A stretch of DNA of 64,000 nt from Burkholderia sp. Ac-20365 (GTDB lineage Bacteria; Pseudomonadota; Gammaproteobacteria; Burkholderiales; Burkholderiaceae), in assembly GCF_017104715.1 (NCBI RefSeq), contig NZ_JAAGPI010000001.1:620001-684000 (forward strand). The letters are read 5' to 3'. Below the pieces are notes generated by a model, which was not told where the DNA came from, did not search any database, and saw only the letters and a list, made by a program, of their open reading frames with translations. This document shows positions 9,156 through 18,236 of this stretch, one piece after another (position 1 is the stretch's first letter; every line of letters begins with the position of its first letter). The position numbers were made by a program, and so were the translations under genes.

Positions 9156-9440
9156 ATGGCAGCAACAGGAATGGAAACGCCGGCGGATGTCGGCACGCTG
9201 CGTTCAGCGAGTCTTGCGGACGTGGAACTGGGCCATCTGGAGAGAATGGTGCAGTACGTGGTGCGGCGGACGGAAACGGACGACGTGTCGAAGCTCGACT
9301 ACGAATACTGGGCGAAGCGCCTGCGCAAGCTCGCGCAGACTTACGATCTGGTGGCGACCCAGCGGCAGCGGGTGATTGCGTTGCTCGATCTGCTCGAACG
9401 GGAAACGCTGTATCAGGCTCGCCGGGCGGCTCCTGTCTGA
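9156..9440 (+). CDS. small conserved-looking hypothetical protein
   Basis: A 94-aa protein from ATG 9156, preceded by GGGGG; ATG 9138 would add six residues. No named domain is recognised. The region after residue 20 is strongly helical and charged: DVELGHLERMVQYVVRR, KLDYEYWAKRLRKLAQ and DLVATQRQRVIALLDLLER, which looks like a small helical bundle or a coiled-coil partner. The codon pattern matches neighbouring real genes. Its location next to a convergent TetR gene gives no functional hint. Confidence 0.6.
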   Translation: MAATGMETPADVGTLRSASLADVELGHLERMVQYVVRRTETDDVSKLDYEYWAKRLRKLAQTYDLVATQRQRVIALLDLLERETLYQARRAAPV

Positions 9441-9475
9441 GAAACCTCCCGCTCGCCTTCCGCCGCGCAGCCCGG

Positions 9476-10135
9476 CTAGCCGAGCATGCCGAGCGCGGTC
9501 TCCAGCACCATCCGTTTGAACTTCTTCTCGTGCTCGGGCAGCGACGAAAATGCCCGCATCAGGTGGCTATACGCAACCGTCTTGCTGATCGCGTTCAGCA
9601 GCATGAAAAACATCAGGTTCGCGTCCTTGACCTTCAGCTCGCCTTGCCGCGCGGCATCGGCGAAGAGGGGCACGAGCGCGTCGTGATACGGGCGCACCAG
9701 CCGCTCGATCAGCACAGTCAGCCGCTCGCCTTCTTCCGTCGCTGCCGTGGAGAAGAAAATACCGACGTCGGGATCGTCGAACACGGCATCGATGAAGGTA
9801 GCGAGCGCGTTTTCCACGCGGGCGCGCGCGCCGAGCGGCGCCGTCCGCAACGCCGACGTCGCGTCGATCATCGGCGCCATCTGCTCGCCGATCTGTTCGA
9901 CGACGGCGAGCCACAAGGTTTCTTTCGATCCGAAATGATGTGCGATCAACGCCGCATCGACGCCTGAATCGCGCGCGATCTCGCGCACGCTGGTCGCCTC
10001 GAACCCCCGCTTGCCGAACGACTTGCGTGCATTGCGCAGGATCACGTCCGGCCCGACCGACGCGCTCGACGCCGGGCGTCCGCGCGCACGCTTTTTTTCC
10101 TGCTGGGGTTCCACTGCTGCCGTCACGTCTTTCAT
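9476..10135 (-). CDS. TetR/AcrR-family transcriptional regulator
   Basis: The likely product is 219 aa from ATG 10135 (MKDVTAAVEPQQ), after which a basic stretch (KKRARGRPA) leads into the TetR HTH: ILRNARKSFGKRGFEATSVREIARDSGV and ALIAHHFGSKETLW. The C-terminal ligand domain is helical and of the AcrR_C_2 or similar type. An upstream in-frame start would add 30 unconvincing residues. It is divergent from the DUF3331 gene across about 140 bp and may control that gene or itself; the inducer is unknown. Confidence 0.88.
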   Translation of the reverse strand: MKDVTAAVEPQQEKKRARGRPASSASVGPDVILRNARKSFGKRGFEATSVREIARDSGVDAALIAHHFGSKETLWLAVVEQIGEQMAPMIDATSALRTAPLGARARVENALATFIDAVFDDPDVGIFFSTAATEEGERLTVLIERLVRPYHDALVPLFADAARQGELKVKDANLMFFMLLNAISKTVAYSHLMRAFSSLPEHEKKFKRMVLETALGMLG

Positions 10136-10248
10136 CCCAATGAGCTTGCCGATCGTCAGATCAGGCGTGAGTGTAACCGAGCGCCCAAACCGGAGCGGCA
10201 GAGGCCCGGCGTCACCGTTTGACACGCGCTCCCGCCGACGCTACGATC

Positions 10249-10262
10249 TTGATATTCATCAA
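10249..10262. promoter_or_regulatory. FNR-box-like palindrome upstream of DUF3331 gene
   Basis: The sequence TTGATATTCATCAA is a perfect TTGAT-N4-ATCAA FNR/CRP-type palindrome. It ends 14 nt before the ATG of the DUF3331 gene, too close for class II activation of that start, so it could be a repressor site, serve the divergent TetR gene, or be fortuitous. Confidence 0.4.
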
Positions 10263-10276
10263 GTGTTGAATTAATC

Positions 10277-10684
10277 ATGTCTGAGCGCATACGGATTCAA
10301 GAGCGCGCCGATGTCTGGTGCCAGACTGTCACGGCGATCCGCGACTTCGACGTCAGGCGGCAACCCGCACCGGAACCCGTGGCCGCGCCGCGTCCGGCCC
10401 GGCGCAGGCCGCGCATGGCCGCGTACTGGGACGGCCGCAGCCAGCCGACCGTGCGGGTGCTCGACAAACCGACCGCGCAGACGCTGACGGTCTCGTGGTG
10501 CGACGCGCGCACGGGACATTACGGTTACCAGACATGGCGCGTGAACATCGCGCGGCGGGCGGGCACATGCGTGCTGACGGGCCGCACGATCGAGGCGGGC
10601 GAAACGGTCTACTGTCCACGCGCTAACGGCGCGCCGCCGGGCAATGCGGGCGCGATGATCGTCGCGTCGGGCATCGATTTCTGA
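10277..10684 (+). CDS. DUF3331 domain protein
   Basis: A 135-aa protein recognised as the Burkholderia-restricted DUF3331 family by its C-terminal half: TLTVSWCDARTGHYGYQTWR, then ARRAGTCVLTGRTIEAGE and VYCPRANGAPPGNAGAMI. Conserved cysteines in SWCDA, TCVLTG and VYCPR could bind metal, but this is inference. Function is unknown. The N-terminal third is Arg/Pro-rich and likely disordered. There is no clear ribosome-binding site. Confidence 0.75.
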   Translation: MSERIRIQERADVWCQTVTAIRDFDVRRQPAPEPVAAPRPARRRPRMAAYWDGRSQPTVRVLDKPTAQTLTVSWCDARTGHYGYQTWRVNIARRAGTCVLTGRTIEAGETVYCPRANGAPPGNAGAMIVASGIDF

Positions 10685-10895
10685 GGCCCGTTTCCGACGT
10701 TCGGGCAGTCGAAACCGGCCTGCTGTCGCGCAATGACGACACGGAAAGACTTTGAAATAATGCGCAATCGCGTAAGGACAGGCAGTTTGTGGTCTGTCGA
10801 CGGCTTGCGGGCGCAGTGACGGACGACGGGTTGTGTTTTAATCACGGGTGCCGCTGTAGTCTTTCAACGAATCCGTAATCGATCACCACCATCAG

Positions 10896-12362
10896 ATGTC
10901 CCCCGTCGTCAAGTCCGAATTGCTGGAAAAACTGTGGGCACGCATGAGCGAGCGCGGGGACTTCCCGATGCTCTCGCAGGCGTTGCGCACCACCGTGTCG
11001 GCGATGAACAACGACGATCTGGACTTCACGTCGCTCGTGCAGGTCGTGCTTTCGGATGTCGGCCTCACGCAGAAGGTGCTGCGCCTCGCCAATTCGGCGA
11101 TGTATCTCGCATTCGGCGGCAATATCACCACGGTCACGCGTGCGCTGATGGTGCTCGGCATGGATACCGTCGGCCATCTGGTGGTCGGCATGAAGATCGT
11201 CGATCACTTCCATCAAAGCGCGCCGCACCGCATCGACGCGAAGCTCGAACTCAACCGTGCGCTGCTATGCGGAACGGTTGCGCGGCGCATCACGGAAGGT
11301 GTCGATCTGCGCGTGGCGGAAGAAGCCGTGGTGTGCGCGCTGATGCGCCAGGTCGGCAGGCTGCTGGTGGCGTTCTATCTGGAAAGCGAATGGGACCGGC
11401 TGCGCCGCACGGCGGCGACCGATCAGATCGACGACAACGAGGCATGCTCGGTACTGCTGGGCGTGAGCTTCGATGAAATCGGCTGCGAGGCGGCGCGCCG
11501 CTGGCGTCTGCCCGACACGATCTCGGCGGGCATGCAGGCGATCGGCACACCGTCGGACGAGCCGCTGTCCGAGCATGTGCGCTGGCTGCGGGCGGTCAAC
11601 AGCTATTCGACGGAAGTGGCCAACGCGCTCGTCACTCAGGCACCCGGCGACGAACTGGAAACATGGCTTGCCGGCGTCGCAAATCTCTACGCCGACGCGC
11701 TGCGGATGGACGCGGCGCGGCTCGACGCGCTCAGCGCCGCGTTGATCGACGAAGAAAGCAAGGAAGGGCTGATGCAGGAGATTTCCGAGCTGCGCGCGCA
11801 TGCCGATGCGATCGTACGCAGCGGGAAGTCCGCGCAGGCGCGTCTTTCGGCTGGCCTCGAAGACTTGCGCGCGCTGCCGTCGAGCAAGGCTCTGTTGCCC
11901 GTGTTGACGCTGGCTTCGGAAACGATTCTGGCGGGGTTGTCGCTGTCGCGCTCGTTGGTGTTCGTGCGTCAGGCGGATGCGCGCTATCACGCGCGCATCG
12001 GCTTCGGCGAGGACATGGAAGCCATGCTGCCCACGCTGAGCTTCGGCGCGGGTTTTCAGCCCGATGTGTTCCATCTGGCCATCGCGAACCCGGTCGGCAT
12101 CTCTATCGAAAACGCGCACGAGCCGCGCATGGAAGCGCGCCTGCCCGACTGGTTCAAGGCGCATCTCGCCGACGCGCAAGCGTTCGTGCTGCTGCCCGTG
12201 AAGGCAAACGATACAACCGTTGCGCTCGTCTACGGCGACTGGACGGACGCGCAGTCCGTGCACAAGATCACGCAGCCGGAAATGGCGATCCTCAACGAAC
12301 TCACGCGCGAGCTGAGCCGTTTCTTCTTTGGCGCGAATCTCGAAGAAGCAGAAATGCTTTGA
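10896..12362 (+). CDS. HDOD-domain signalling protein
   Basis: This 488-aa protein has an N-terminal HDOD domain (about 20-215): FTSLVQVVLSDVGLTQKVLRL, NSAMYLAFGGNITTVTRAL and MLGMDTVGHLVVGMKI-type helices. HDOD is a catalytically dead relative of HD hydrolases found in signalling proteins of motility, biofilm and stress control. The C-terminal part (about 320-480) has the character of a GAF-like sensor fold, ending in a helical tail (ILNELTRELSRFF); GAF assignment is tentative. No partner gene is adjacent. Confidence 0.8.
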   Translation: MSPVVKSELLEKLWARMSERGDFPMLSQALRTTVSAMNNDDLDFTSLVQVVLSDVGLTQKVLRLANSAMYLAFGGNITTVTRALMVLGMDTVGHLVVGMKIVDHFHQSAPHRIDAKLELNRALLCGTVARRITEGVDLRVAEEAVVCALMRQVGRLLVAFYLESEWDRLRRTAATDQIDDNEACSVLLGVSFDEIGCEAARRWRLPDTISAGMQAIGTPSDEPLSEHVRWLRAVNSYSTEVANALVTQAPGDELETWLAGVANLYADALRMDAARLDALSAALIDEESKEGLMQEISELRAHADAIVRSGKSAQARLSAGLEDLRALPSSKALLPVLTLASETILAGLSLSRSLVFVRQADARYHARIGFGEDMEAMLPTLSFGAGFQPDVFHLAIANPVGISIENAHEPRMEARLPDWFKAHLADAQAFVLLPVKANDTTVALVYGDWTDAQSVHKITQPEMAILNELTRELSRFFFGANLEEAEML

Positions 12363-12392
12363 CGATGCGGCGCTCGCGCGCCGCAGTGAGGT

Positions 12393-13076
12393 TCAGCGTT
12401 GCCAGCCTGCCAGCAGCGCGGGCAAATGCGCCATCTCTTCGAACACGTCGGCGACGCCGACGCTTCTCAATGCCGCTTTCGAGCTATGGCCTTTTTCGCT
12501 GGGGCTGTAGCCGAACACGGTCGCGCCTGCTGCGCGTCCCGCCGTGGCGCCCGTGACGGTGTCTTCGACCACTGCACAGCGCGCAGGATCGACGCCCAGC
12601 CCTTCAGCTGCGGCGAGATAAACGTCGGGGTGAGGTTTGTTGCGCGGCGTCTCATGGCCGCTGAAGATGCGTCCTTCGAAGTAGTCGAGCACGCCGATCT
12701 TGGCCAGTTGCAGGCGCACCTTGATGCGGTCCGCGCCGGATGCAACGGCGATCTTTCCATCCAGTCGCGCATGCAATGCGGCAACCGTTTCGACGATACC
12801 GTCGATTGCCGTCACGTCGCGTTCGAGCGCGGCATTGCGGCGCTCACGGAAGGTTTCGAGCCACGCGGGCGTGATGCGGAAACCCGTTTTCTCTTCGATC
12901 AGCGGCGCTTCGTCCATCACCGTCTTGCCGACGAAAATCGACATCGCTTCGTCGACGCTGAGATGCCAGCCCAGTTCGCCGAGCATGGCTGACAGCACGG
13001 TATTGGTGATCGTTTCCGAATCGACGAGTACGCCGTCGCAGTCGAATAACACGGCGTCGAAGGGAAGAGCAGACAT
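12393..13076 (-). CDS. HAD-superfamily phosphatase, subfamily IA
   Basis: The start at ATG 13076 (227 aa) is supported by AAGGA spaced 7 nt upstream. HAD motif I is VLFDCDGVLVDSE with D12/D14, motif II is VASGAD, the motif III lysine lies in RNKPHPDVYLAAAE, and motif IV is CAVVEDTVTGA. The cap is helical (C1). The closest recognisable relatives are YieH/6-phosphogluconate phosphatase and beta-phosphoglucomutase-like enzymes, so a sugar-phosphate substrate is likely but not proven. Confidence 0.87.
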   Translation of the reverse strand: MSALPFDAVLFDCDGVLVDSETITNTVLSAMLGELGWHLSVDEAMSIFVGKTVMDEAPLIEEKTGFRITPAWLETFRERRNAALERDVTAIDGIVETVAALHARLDGKIAVASGADRIKVRLQLAKIGVLDYFEGRIFSGHETPRNKPHPDVYLAAAEGLGVDPARCAVVEDTVTGATAGRAAGATVFGYSPSEKGHSSKAALRSVGVADVFEEMAHLPALLAGWQR

Positions 13077-13140
13077 CGCGGTCCTTTGAGAGTCGGTCAA
13101 AACCCGTAAGGTTATCGCGACTCGGCGCTGTCTGCTCTAA

Positions 13141-13172
13141 AGTGGCCGCGCGCCGTCGGCGCGGCGGCCACT
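13141..13172 (-). terminator. hairpin downstream of porin gene
   Basis: AGTGGCC (13141-13147) pairs with GGCCACT (13166-13172), with GC-rich pairing continuing inside. On the minus strand it lies 18 nt past the porin stop and is followed by TTTAGAGC. It is a plausible, T-poor terminator separating the porin from the HAD phosphatase gene. Confidence 0.5.
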
Positions 13173-13189
13173 ATGCAGCGATCAAACGA

Positions 13190-14356
13190 TCAGAAGCGGT
13201 GGCGCACACCGACGCGCGTCACGAACTGCGTGTTCGCACCCGCATTGCCGATGAACGACGACGACGAGCCGATTTCCGCCTGCACCGGCACGTTGCGGCC
13301 AGCGACGACGTTGCTGCCCGATGCCTTCTGATAGATGCCCAGCAGGTAGACATCGGTGCGCTTGGACAGCGCGTAGTCGACCGAGCTGTTGATCTGATGC
13401 CACTTGCCTTCGAAGCGGTCGTCGAGCTTCGAGAACGTGTAGCCCAGACCTGCCGACAGTGCCGGCGTGAAGCCCCAGCGGCCGCCGATTTCGTAGTTGT
13501 TCAGCTTCGACGATTCGCCCGTCAGCGGCTCGAACTTCGTGTGCGTCCAGTTCGCGAACACGAGGCCCGAAGCGATCGCGTAACGCGCGCCGACGCCGAA
13601 CGTTTCGAGGTCACGCAGGCCGAGCGTGTTGACGTTCGCGATGCTCACGCTGAATGCCGGCGTTGCGCCATTCGGGAAGCGGATGTTCGTGTACGCCGCG
13701 CCGATTCCGAACGGACCGTTCGCGTAGTTCGCGCCGAAGCTGTACGTGCTCGACGAACCTTGCGTGGTCGTCGTGCCTGCCGTCGTGGTCGGCGTGCCGG
13801 CGAACTGCGTCGAGTTCGAGAAGCCGTACATCGCGCCGAACGTCAGGCCCGCGAAGTTCGCGCTGCTGAACTTGACTGCATTGTTGATACGGCTCGACGT
13901 CAACTGGTCGAGATCGTTGATGTGGTATGCGTAGTTGCCGGCAGGCGTCTGGCTGCCCATCGTGTAGTTCGCGCCGATGTAGTCGGTCGAGAACGAATAC
14001 TGGCGGCCGAACGTCACCGAACCGATGCCGTCCTTCGCGAGACCCACGAATGCCTGACGGCCGAACAGCGCGCCGCCCTGGCCCGACGTGCCGTCGCCCG
14101 TGCTGAAGCCGCTTTCGAGCACGAAGATCGCCTTCAGGCCGCCGCCCAGGTCTTCCGTCCCGCGCAGGCCCCAACGGCTGCCCGACGCGACGCCGTCGCC
14201 GTATTTGACGAGGCTGTCATGACCCGTCGAAGTCGCCACCTTGTTTGCGTACGTGACACCGGCGTCGAGCAGGCCGTACAGCGTGACGCTGCTTTGCGCG
14301 TGCGCTGCAAGGCTGAAACTCCCGAGAGCCGCTGCGGCGAGGATGGTCTTTTTCAT
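13190..14356 (-). CDS. Gram-negative trimeric porin (OmpC-like, porin_4)
   Basis: The gene starts at ATG 14356 with AAGGAA upstream, giving 388 aa; a longer upstream extension has no signal-peptide logic. Residues 1-20 (MKKTILAAAALGSFSLAAHA) are a classic signal peptide cleaved before QSSVTLYGLLDAG, the standard first strand of Burkholderia general porins. Further hallmarks are GSRWGLRGTEDLGGGLKA and LFGRQAFVGL, alternating beta strands, and the C-terminal strand ending in VGVRHRF with terminal Phe. It forms a diffusion pore for small hydrophilic solutes in the outer membrane. Ser/Thr-rich loops (TTTAGTTTTQGSSS) are probably surface-exposed. Confidence 0.93.
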   Translation of the reverse strand: MKKTILAAAALGSFSLAAHAQSSVTLYGLLDAGVTYANKVATSTGHDSLVKYGDGVASGSRWGLRGTEDLGGGLKAIFVLESGFSTGDGTSGQGGALFGRQAFVGLAKDGIGSVTFGRQYSFSTDYIGANYTMGSQTPAGNYAYHINDLDQLTSSRINNAVKFSSANFAGLTFGAMYGFSNSTQFAGTPTTTAGTTTTQGSSSTYSFGANYANGPFGIGAAYTNIRFPNGATPAFSVSIANVNTLGLRDLETFGVGARYAIASGLVFANWTHTKFEPLTGESSKLNNYEIGGRWGFTPALSAGLGYTFSKLDDRFEGKWHQINSSVDYALSKRTDVYLLGIYQKASGSNVVAGRNVPVQAEIGSSSSFIGNAGANTQFVTRVGVRHRF

Positions 14357-14811
14357 TCTGTTCCTTCTTGTTTGTAGTGAATGCGCGCGTGCCCGTTGGC
14401 GGCGGGCACACAGCACAGTGATGAAAACGTACTGCTGAGGGCGGCACGAAACGTCGAATCGAGCAGGGGCCTCATGCGTGGGCGCACGATTTCGCTTTTC
14501 AATGCCGGTGTATTCCTGCTGGCGCGGCTGGCCGTGAGGCAGCCGCGTGTGTTGCTGGCGCCGCGGTTCATGTGCGCTGTCGTGCACGAGCGTTGACGCT
14601 TGCTCCCGCGATGCAGGTCAGAACCTGTCTGCCGGCTGTCGTGGAGCGGGTGAACTGCCTGAAGCGCCGCCGGACCGGGGTTCGGCGACACCGTTGTGAT
14701 GGCGGGAATATAACGAGATGTTAGCGACCAGTAAACATGTACGAGGTGACTTGTAGTCTTTTGTCCACAAAAGTTTCACATACTTCCGTCCACTTATTCT
14801 GAATCGTCTTC

Positions 14812-14839
14812 TTGACGGATTGTATGACGGGAATATAAT
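14812..14839 (+). promoter_or_regulatory. candidate sigma-70 promoter
   Basis: TTGACG (14812-14817) and TATAAT (14834-14839) are separated by 16 bp, among the best -35/-10 pairs in this GC-rich window. Transcription would start near 14846 and enter the small ORF region and possibly the pcaC-like gene at 15343. Confidence 0.5.
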
Positions 14840-14919
14840 CATACCCGTGAGCCGGACGGTGGCGCTCATCGAGCGCGAAGGCCGTCAGTACAAGCACATC
14901 AAATCGCGGAGACAGGCAA

Positions 14920-15060
14920 ATGCAGATGGAGACGAGCATCGGTGCGCGTCCGGACAGACTTTCACTTTCCGCCTTCCTTTGGCGTCTGCCAGGCCCGATT
15001 ACGGCCGGCCGGTATCCCAATTCCTTCGGTATCGCGTTCGCGCTTCCGAATTCGAAGTGA
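14920..15060 (+). CDS. possible 46-residue small protein
   Basis: An ATG at 14920 preceded by GGAG (spacing 8) opens a 46-codon frame downstream of the 14812-14839 promoter; the product begins MQMETSIGARPD and contains FLWRLPGPITAGRYPN. No family is recognised. A competing frame in the same DNA (14820-15221, 133 aa, ending DEDPRGVAGDTD) has no ribosome-binding site at its ATG. Only one, or neither, may be real. Confidence 0.25.
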   Translation: MQMETSIGARPDRLSLSAFLWRLPGPITAGRYPNSFGIAFALPNSK

Positions 15061-15342
15061 ACGTCGCGCGCGTGCGAGCCGGTCTCGTGGCAGCGGCCAG
15101 CGTCGACGTGACCACGCAAGCCGGCACGCCCACCGACCGCAACCAGTTCGAACGCATGCAGCCTCTGATCCTGAAGGGCATCGACGAAGATCCCCGGGGC
15201 GTGGCGGGCGACACGGACTAGAAGAACCCACCGCCATAGCCCAATTAATTCTGCGCGTTTCGAGTGTTGTTTCATCGAATCGGGACGGGACGTCGTCACG
15301 CGCGAGCAACCAAACGGACAGATTCACTTAGAGGAACTTACG

Positions 15343-15738
15343 ATGGATAGCAACGATCGTTTCGACAACGGCTTTGAGAACCGCAAGGAAGTGCTCGGCG
15401 CGGGGCATGTAGAGAAGTCGTGGGCGAACGCCGACGACTTCAACCGGCCGATGCAGAAGTTCGTCACCGAATGCTGCTGGGGTGACATCTGGGGCGACAC
15501 GACGCTGTCGTTCAAGACACGCAGCATGCTCAACCTCGGCATGCTCACGGCGATGAGCCAGCATCACGAACTGGCGCTGCACGTAAAGGGCGCACTGCGC
15601 AACGGCGTGACGACGGAAGAAATCCGCGCGGTGCTGATGCAGGCTGCTGTGTACTGCGGCGCGCCGCTGGCATTGGCGGCGTTTCGCGTTGCATCGGATG
15701 CGATCAAGGCATACGAAGCGGAGACATCGGCGGTTTGA
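15343..15738 (+). CDS. carboxymuconolactone decarboxylase-family protein, PcaC-like
   Basis: A 131-aa AhpD/CMD-fold protein starting at ATG 15343 with GAGGA upstream. The region GDTTLSFKTRSMLNLGMLTA, ELALHVKGALRNGVT and VLMQAAVYCGAPLALAAFRVA matches 4-carboxymuconolactone decarboxylase (PcaC), which converts gamma-carboxymuconolactone to beta-ketoadipate enol-lactone in protocatechuate catabolism. No other pca gene is adjacent, so it may be an orphan paralogue acting on another lactone. Some CMD homologues are peroxidases with CxxC, but this one lacks that motif, favouring decarboxylase-type chemistry. Confidence 0.8.
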   Translation: MDSNDRFDNGFENRKEVLGAGHVEKSWANADDFNRPMQKFVTECCWGDIWGDTTLSFKTRSMLNLGMLTAMSQHHELALHVKGALRNGVTTEEIRAVLMQAAVYCGAPLALAAFRVASDAIKAYEAETSAV

Positions 15739-16502
15739 CGCAGTGGGTTGACACACACCGCGCGGTACCGACAACGACGTGGATTGGATATACCGATGAA
15801 AACGCGCATTGCGACCGACATCGCACAGTCCGAAGACGATCATTCGATAGAAACGAAAAGGCGCCATGCCGTCCAAGGCACGTGCTTCTCCGGCTACATC
15901 GACATGCTCGATGTTCACTTACCCGTCGTTGTATCGGCGCGCAACGCAGACAAGCGTGAACCGCCGGCTCATTCGACGTTTCGCGCCTTGCAGAGTGCGC
16001 CGCTCGCACGGCTCGCAGCGAACGGCACGGAACACGCGCATGTAAGAGCCGTCGCGATTCTCGGCTATAACTAGCGCGCTGCAATCAGGCATCGATTCAT
16101 TCGATGCAATGCACAAAACGCCTTTGCCAAAGGGACGTCATAAAGCCGGTACTACGCCGGTCCGCTCGTCGAAGCATGGCGAGCGGTGATCAATCCTCAT
16201 ACGTGAATTAACCTTCATTTGCGCGGCAACGTCGTGCCAATGCGCTCCCGTGTGCCTGGCAAATCGGCATGGCTTCGTCTACGCTTAATTGAGCCGGCCC
16301 ACAGGGCGAGAGCGAAGGTGTTTGGCTCTCCCCGCATTTGCGCAGCCGACCCGTCCCGACGAAGCAATCAACAGGTTTCAAATTCAAGCTTTTGTTGTTT
16401 GAGAGGGGGCGCGCCTGTGCCAGTCCACGCGATGTTGCGCGGGGACGGATGCCGCACTCCCGCGCCCGCATTCTCGAGCAATAAAAAGCGGAGGAGACGC
16501 TC
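15739..16502. other. intergenic region upstream of PQQ dehydrogenase operon
   Basis: This 764-bp stretch contains one possible small gene (15796-16074, listed separately) and the presumed control region of the PQQ alcohol dehydrogenase operon. I see no clear -35/-10 pair or RNA gene. A CCGGTACTACGCCGG imperfect palindrome lies near 16146-16160. Confidence 0.35.
15796..16074 (+). CDS. possible small hypothetical protein
   Basis: An ATG at 15796 opens a 92-codon frame (MKTRIATDIAQSEDD, then GTCFSGYIDMLDVHLPVVVSA). No domain is recognised and the ribosome-binding site is weak (GGA). The composition is plausible for a protein but the third-position GC is lower than in neighbouring genes. It lies just after the pcaC-like gene in the same direction. 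Confidence 0.3.
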   Translation: MKTRIATDIAQSEDDHSIETKRRHAVQGTCFSGYIDMLDVHLPVVVSARNADKREPPAHSTFRALQSAPLARLAANGTEHAHVRAVAILGYN

Positions 16503-18236
16503 ATGACACCATCCCCGCGGTACCTCGCCGTCTTCATTCCTCTGCTGGTCGCCGCGCTCGCATCGCCCACTTCACGCGGCGCCGACGAAGTGCAGAACAC
16601 GTCCACTACCACCTCGTCGCCGATGCCTTCGACGCTCACACCCGTCAGTCAGGCCAAGCTGGACGGCGCCGCTAGCAACTCATCAGACTGGTTGCATTCG
16701 AACGGATCGTACGCGCAGACGCGCTTCTATCCGGGCTCCCAGATCAACCGGAGCAACGTGGCGAAGCTCAGGCCCGTGTTTATCTTTCAGACGGCTGTCA
16801 ACGAGTCGATGGAAACGGCGCCTATCGTGTCGAACGGCGTGATGTTCATCACGACCTCGTTCAATCACGTCTATGCCGTCGATGCCGTGACGGGCAAGGA
16901 ATTCTGGCACTACAAGCACAAGATGGGCCCCGTCACGACCTTCTGTTGCGGGCCCAACAATCGTGGCGTGGCGATTTCGGGCGACCGCCTGTTCATGGGC
17001 ACGCTCGATTCGAAACTGGTTGCGCTCGACGCGAAGACGGGCAACGTGGTGTGGGAGACCAAGATCGCCGATCCTGACGAAGGCTACTCCGAAACCATGG
17101 CGCCGACGGTCGTGGACGGCAAGGTGCTGATCGGCACGAATGGCGGCGAATACGGCATTCGCGGCTTCGTGAAGGCGTTCGATGCGAACTCCGGCCAGTT
17201 GCTGTGGACCTTCTATACGATTCCCGATACAGGCCAGGAAGGTGTGTGGGCAACCAAAGACGCGACAGGCCGGGACGAGAAGCGCGATATCGCCGCGGAG
17301 AAGAAACAGCTCGCGGACAAGGGCGGCGACTTCTACAAGACGCTCGGCGGCGGTGTGTGGATGACACCTGCTGTCGATCGCAAGACGCACACGGTGTTCT
17401 TCGTGGTCGGCAATCCGTCGCCCGATCTGTATGGCGCGATTCGTCCCGGCGACAACCTCTATACGGACTCGCTCGTTGCGATCGATCTGGATACGGGCAA
17501 GTACAAATGGCACTCCCAGTACGTGCCGCATGACGTGTGGGACCTCGATGCCGTCAGCCCGCCCATCCTGATCGACGTGCGCGACACGAACGGCAAGATG
17601 ATTCCGGGCGTGATCCACGGCGGCAAGACAGGGCACATCTACGTGCATGACCGCGCGACGGGCCGGCTGATCCGCTTCTCGCAGGCGATGATTCCGCAGG
17701 AAAACATGTGGACATTGCCGACAGCCGAGGGCGCGCGGATGCTGCCGGGCGCGAATGGCGGTGTCGAATGGTCGCCAATGGCCTTCGATCCGCAGACGCG
17801 CCTCGCGTACGCGGCCAACCTGCATCAGCCGATGACGTATCAGGTCACGGACGCGCCGTATCCCGGCGGCAGCAAGCTGTGGCTCGGCGGCGCGTTCAAG
17901 GTCATTCCGTCCGAAGAGCAATGGGGCAAGCTGTCGGCGGTCAACGTGGATACGGGCAAGATCGCGTGGGACTACAAGACGGCGCAACCGTTGATCGGCG
18001 GCGTGCTGGTGACGGCAGGCGGGCTCGTGTTCAACGGCGAAGGCAACGGGCTGTTCCGCGCATTCGATGCATCGACGGGCAAGAAGCTCTGGGAGTTCCA
18101 GTGCGGCGCGGGCGTGAATGCGCCAGCCGTGTCATATAGCGTGCATGGCAAGCAATATGTGGCCGTTGCGGCGGGCGGCAATACGCAACTGGACTTCAAA
18201 CGCGGCAACACGGTTCTCGTCTTCGCGCTGCCGTGA
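16503..18236 (+). CDS. PQQ-dependent alcohol dehydrogenase (quinoprotein)
   Basis: This 577-aa protein starts at ATG 16503 behind GGAGGAG. A signal peptide (about 1-26, [16 protein letters not shown]) directs it to the periplasm. The eight-bladed propeller fold is marked by tryptophan-docking repeats such as [12 protein letters not shown] and [12 protein letters not shown]. The hallmark vicinal cysteines C148-C149 (TTFCCGPNN) form the disulfide ring over PQQ, and [19 protein letters not shown] corresponds to the region carrying the catalytic Asp in methanol/ethanol dehydrogenases. Compact length without a fused heme domain indicates a type I enzyme using a separate cytochrome, encoded next. 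Substrate (ethanol, methanol or other alcohol) and Ca versus lanthanide use cannot be fixed by eye. Confidence 0.9.
   Translation: MTPSPRYLAVFIPLLVAALASPTSRGADEVQNTSTTTSSPMPSTLTPVSQAKLDGAASNSSDWLHSNGSYAQTRFYPGSQINRSNVAKLRPVFIFQTAVNESMETAPIVSNGVMFITTSFNHVYAVDAVTGKEFWHYKHKMGPVTTFCCGPNNRGVAISGDRLFMGTLDSKLVALDAKTGNVVWETKIADPDEGYSETMAPTVVDGKVLIGTNGGEYGIRGFVKAFDANSGQLLWTFYTIPDTGQEGVWATKDATGRDEKRDIAAEKKQLADKGGDFYKTLGGGVWMTPAVDRKTHTVFFVVGNPSPDLYGAIRPGDNLYTDSLVAIDLDTGKYKWHSQYVPHDVWDLDAVSPPILIDVRDTNGKMIPGVIHGGKTGHIYVHDRATGRLIRFSQAMIPQENMWTLPTAEGARMLPGANGGVEWSPMAFDPQTRLAYAANLHQPMTYQVTDAPYPGGSKLWLGGAFKVIPSEEQWGKLSAVNVDTGKIAWDYKTAQPLIGGVLVTAGGLVFNGEGNGLFRAFDASTGKKLWEFQCGAGVNAPAVSYSVHGKQYVAVAAGGNTQLDFKRGNTVLVFALP

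Larger units (their letters stand above)
14357..15342. other. long intergenic region with a promoter and doubtful small ORFs
   Basis: Nearly 1 kb separates the porin from the pcaC-like gene. It contains a good plus-strand sigma-70-type promoter (14812-14839) and two overlapping ORFs of low confidence (14820-15221 and 14920-15060, different frames). No domain is recognised in either. The motif CGGGAATATAA occurs twice, near 14702 and 14829. Confidence 0.4.

Noticed and set aside
14721..15299. Minus-strand ORF of 192 aa in the porin-pcaC gap
   Set aside because: No ribosome-binding site, no domain, and it runs across the plus-strand promoter; its composition matches a shadow frame.
16219..16506. 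95-aa ORF just before the PQQ dehydrogenase
   Set aside because: It ends in an Arg-rich tail overlapping the dehydrogenase ribosome-binding site and has no domain or start signal.
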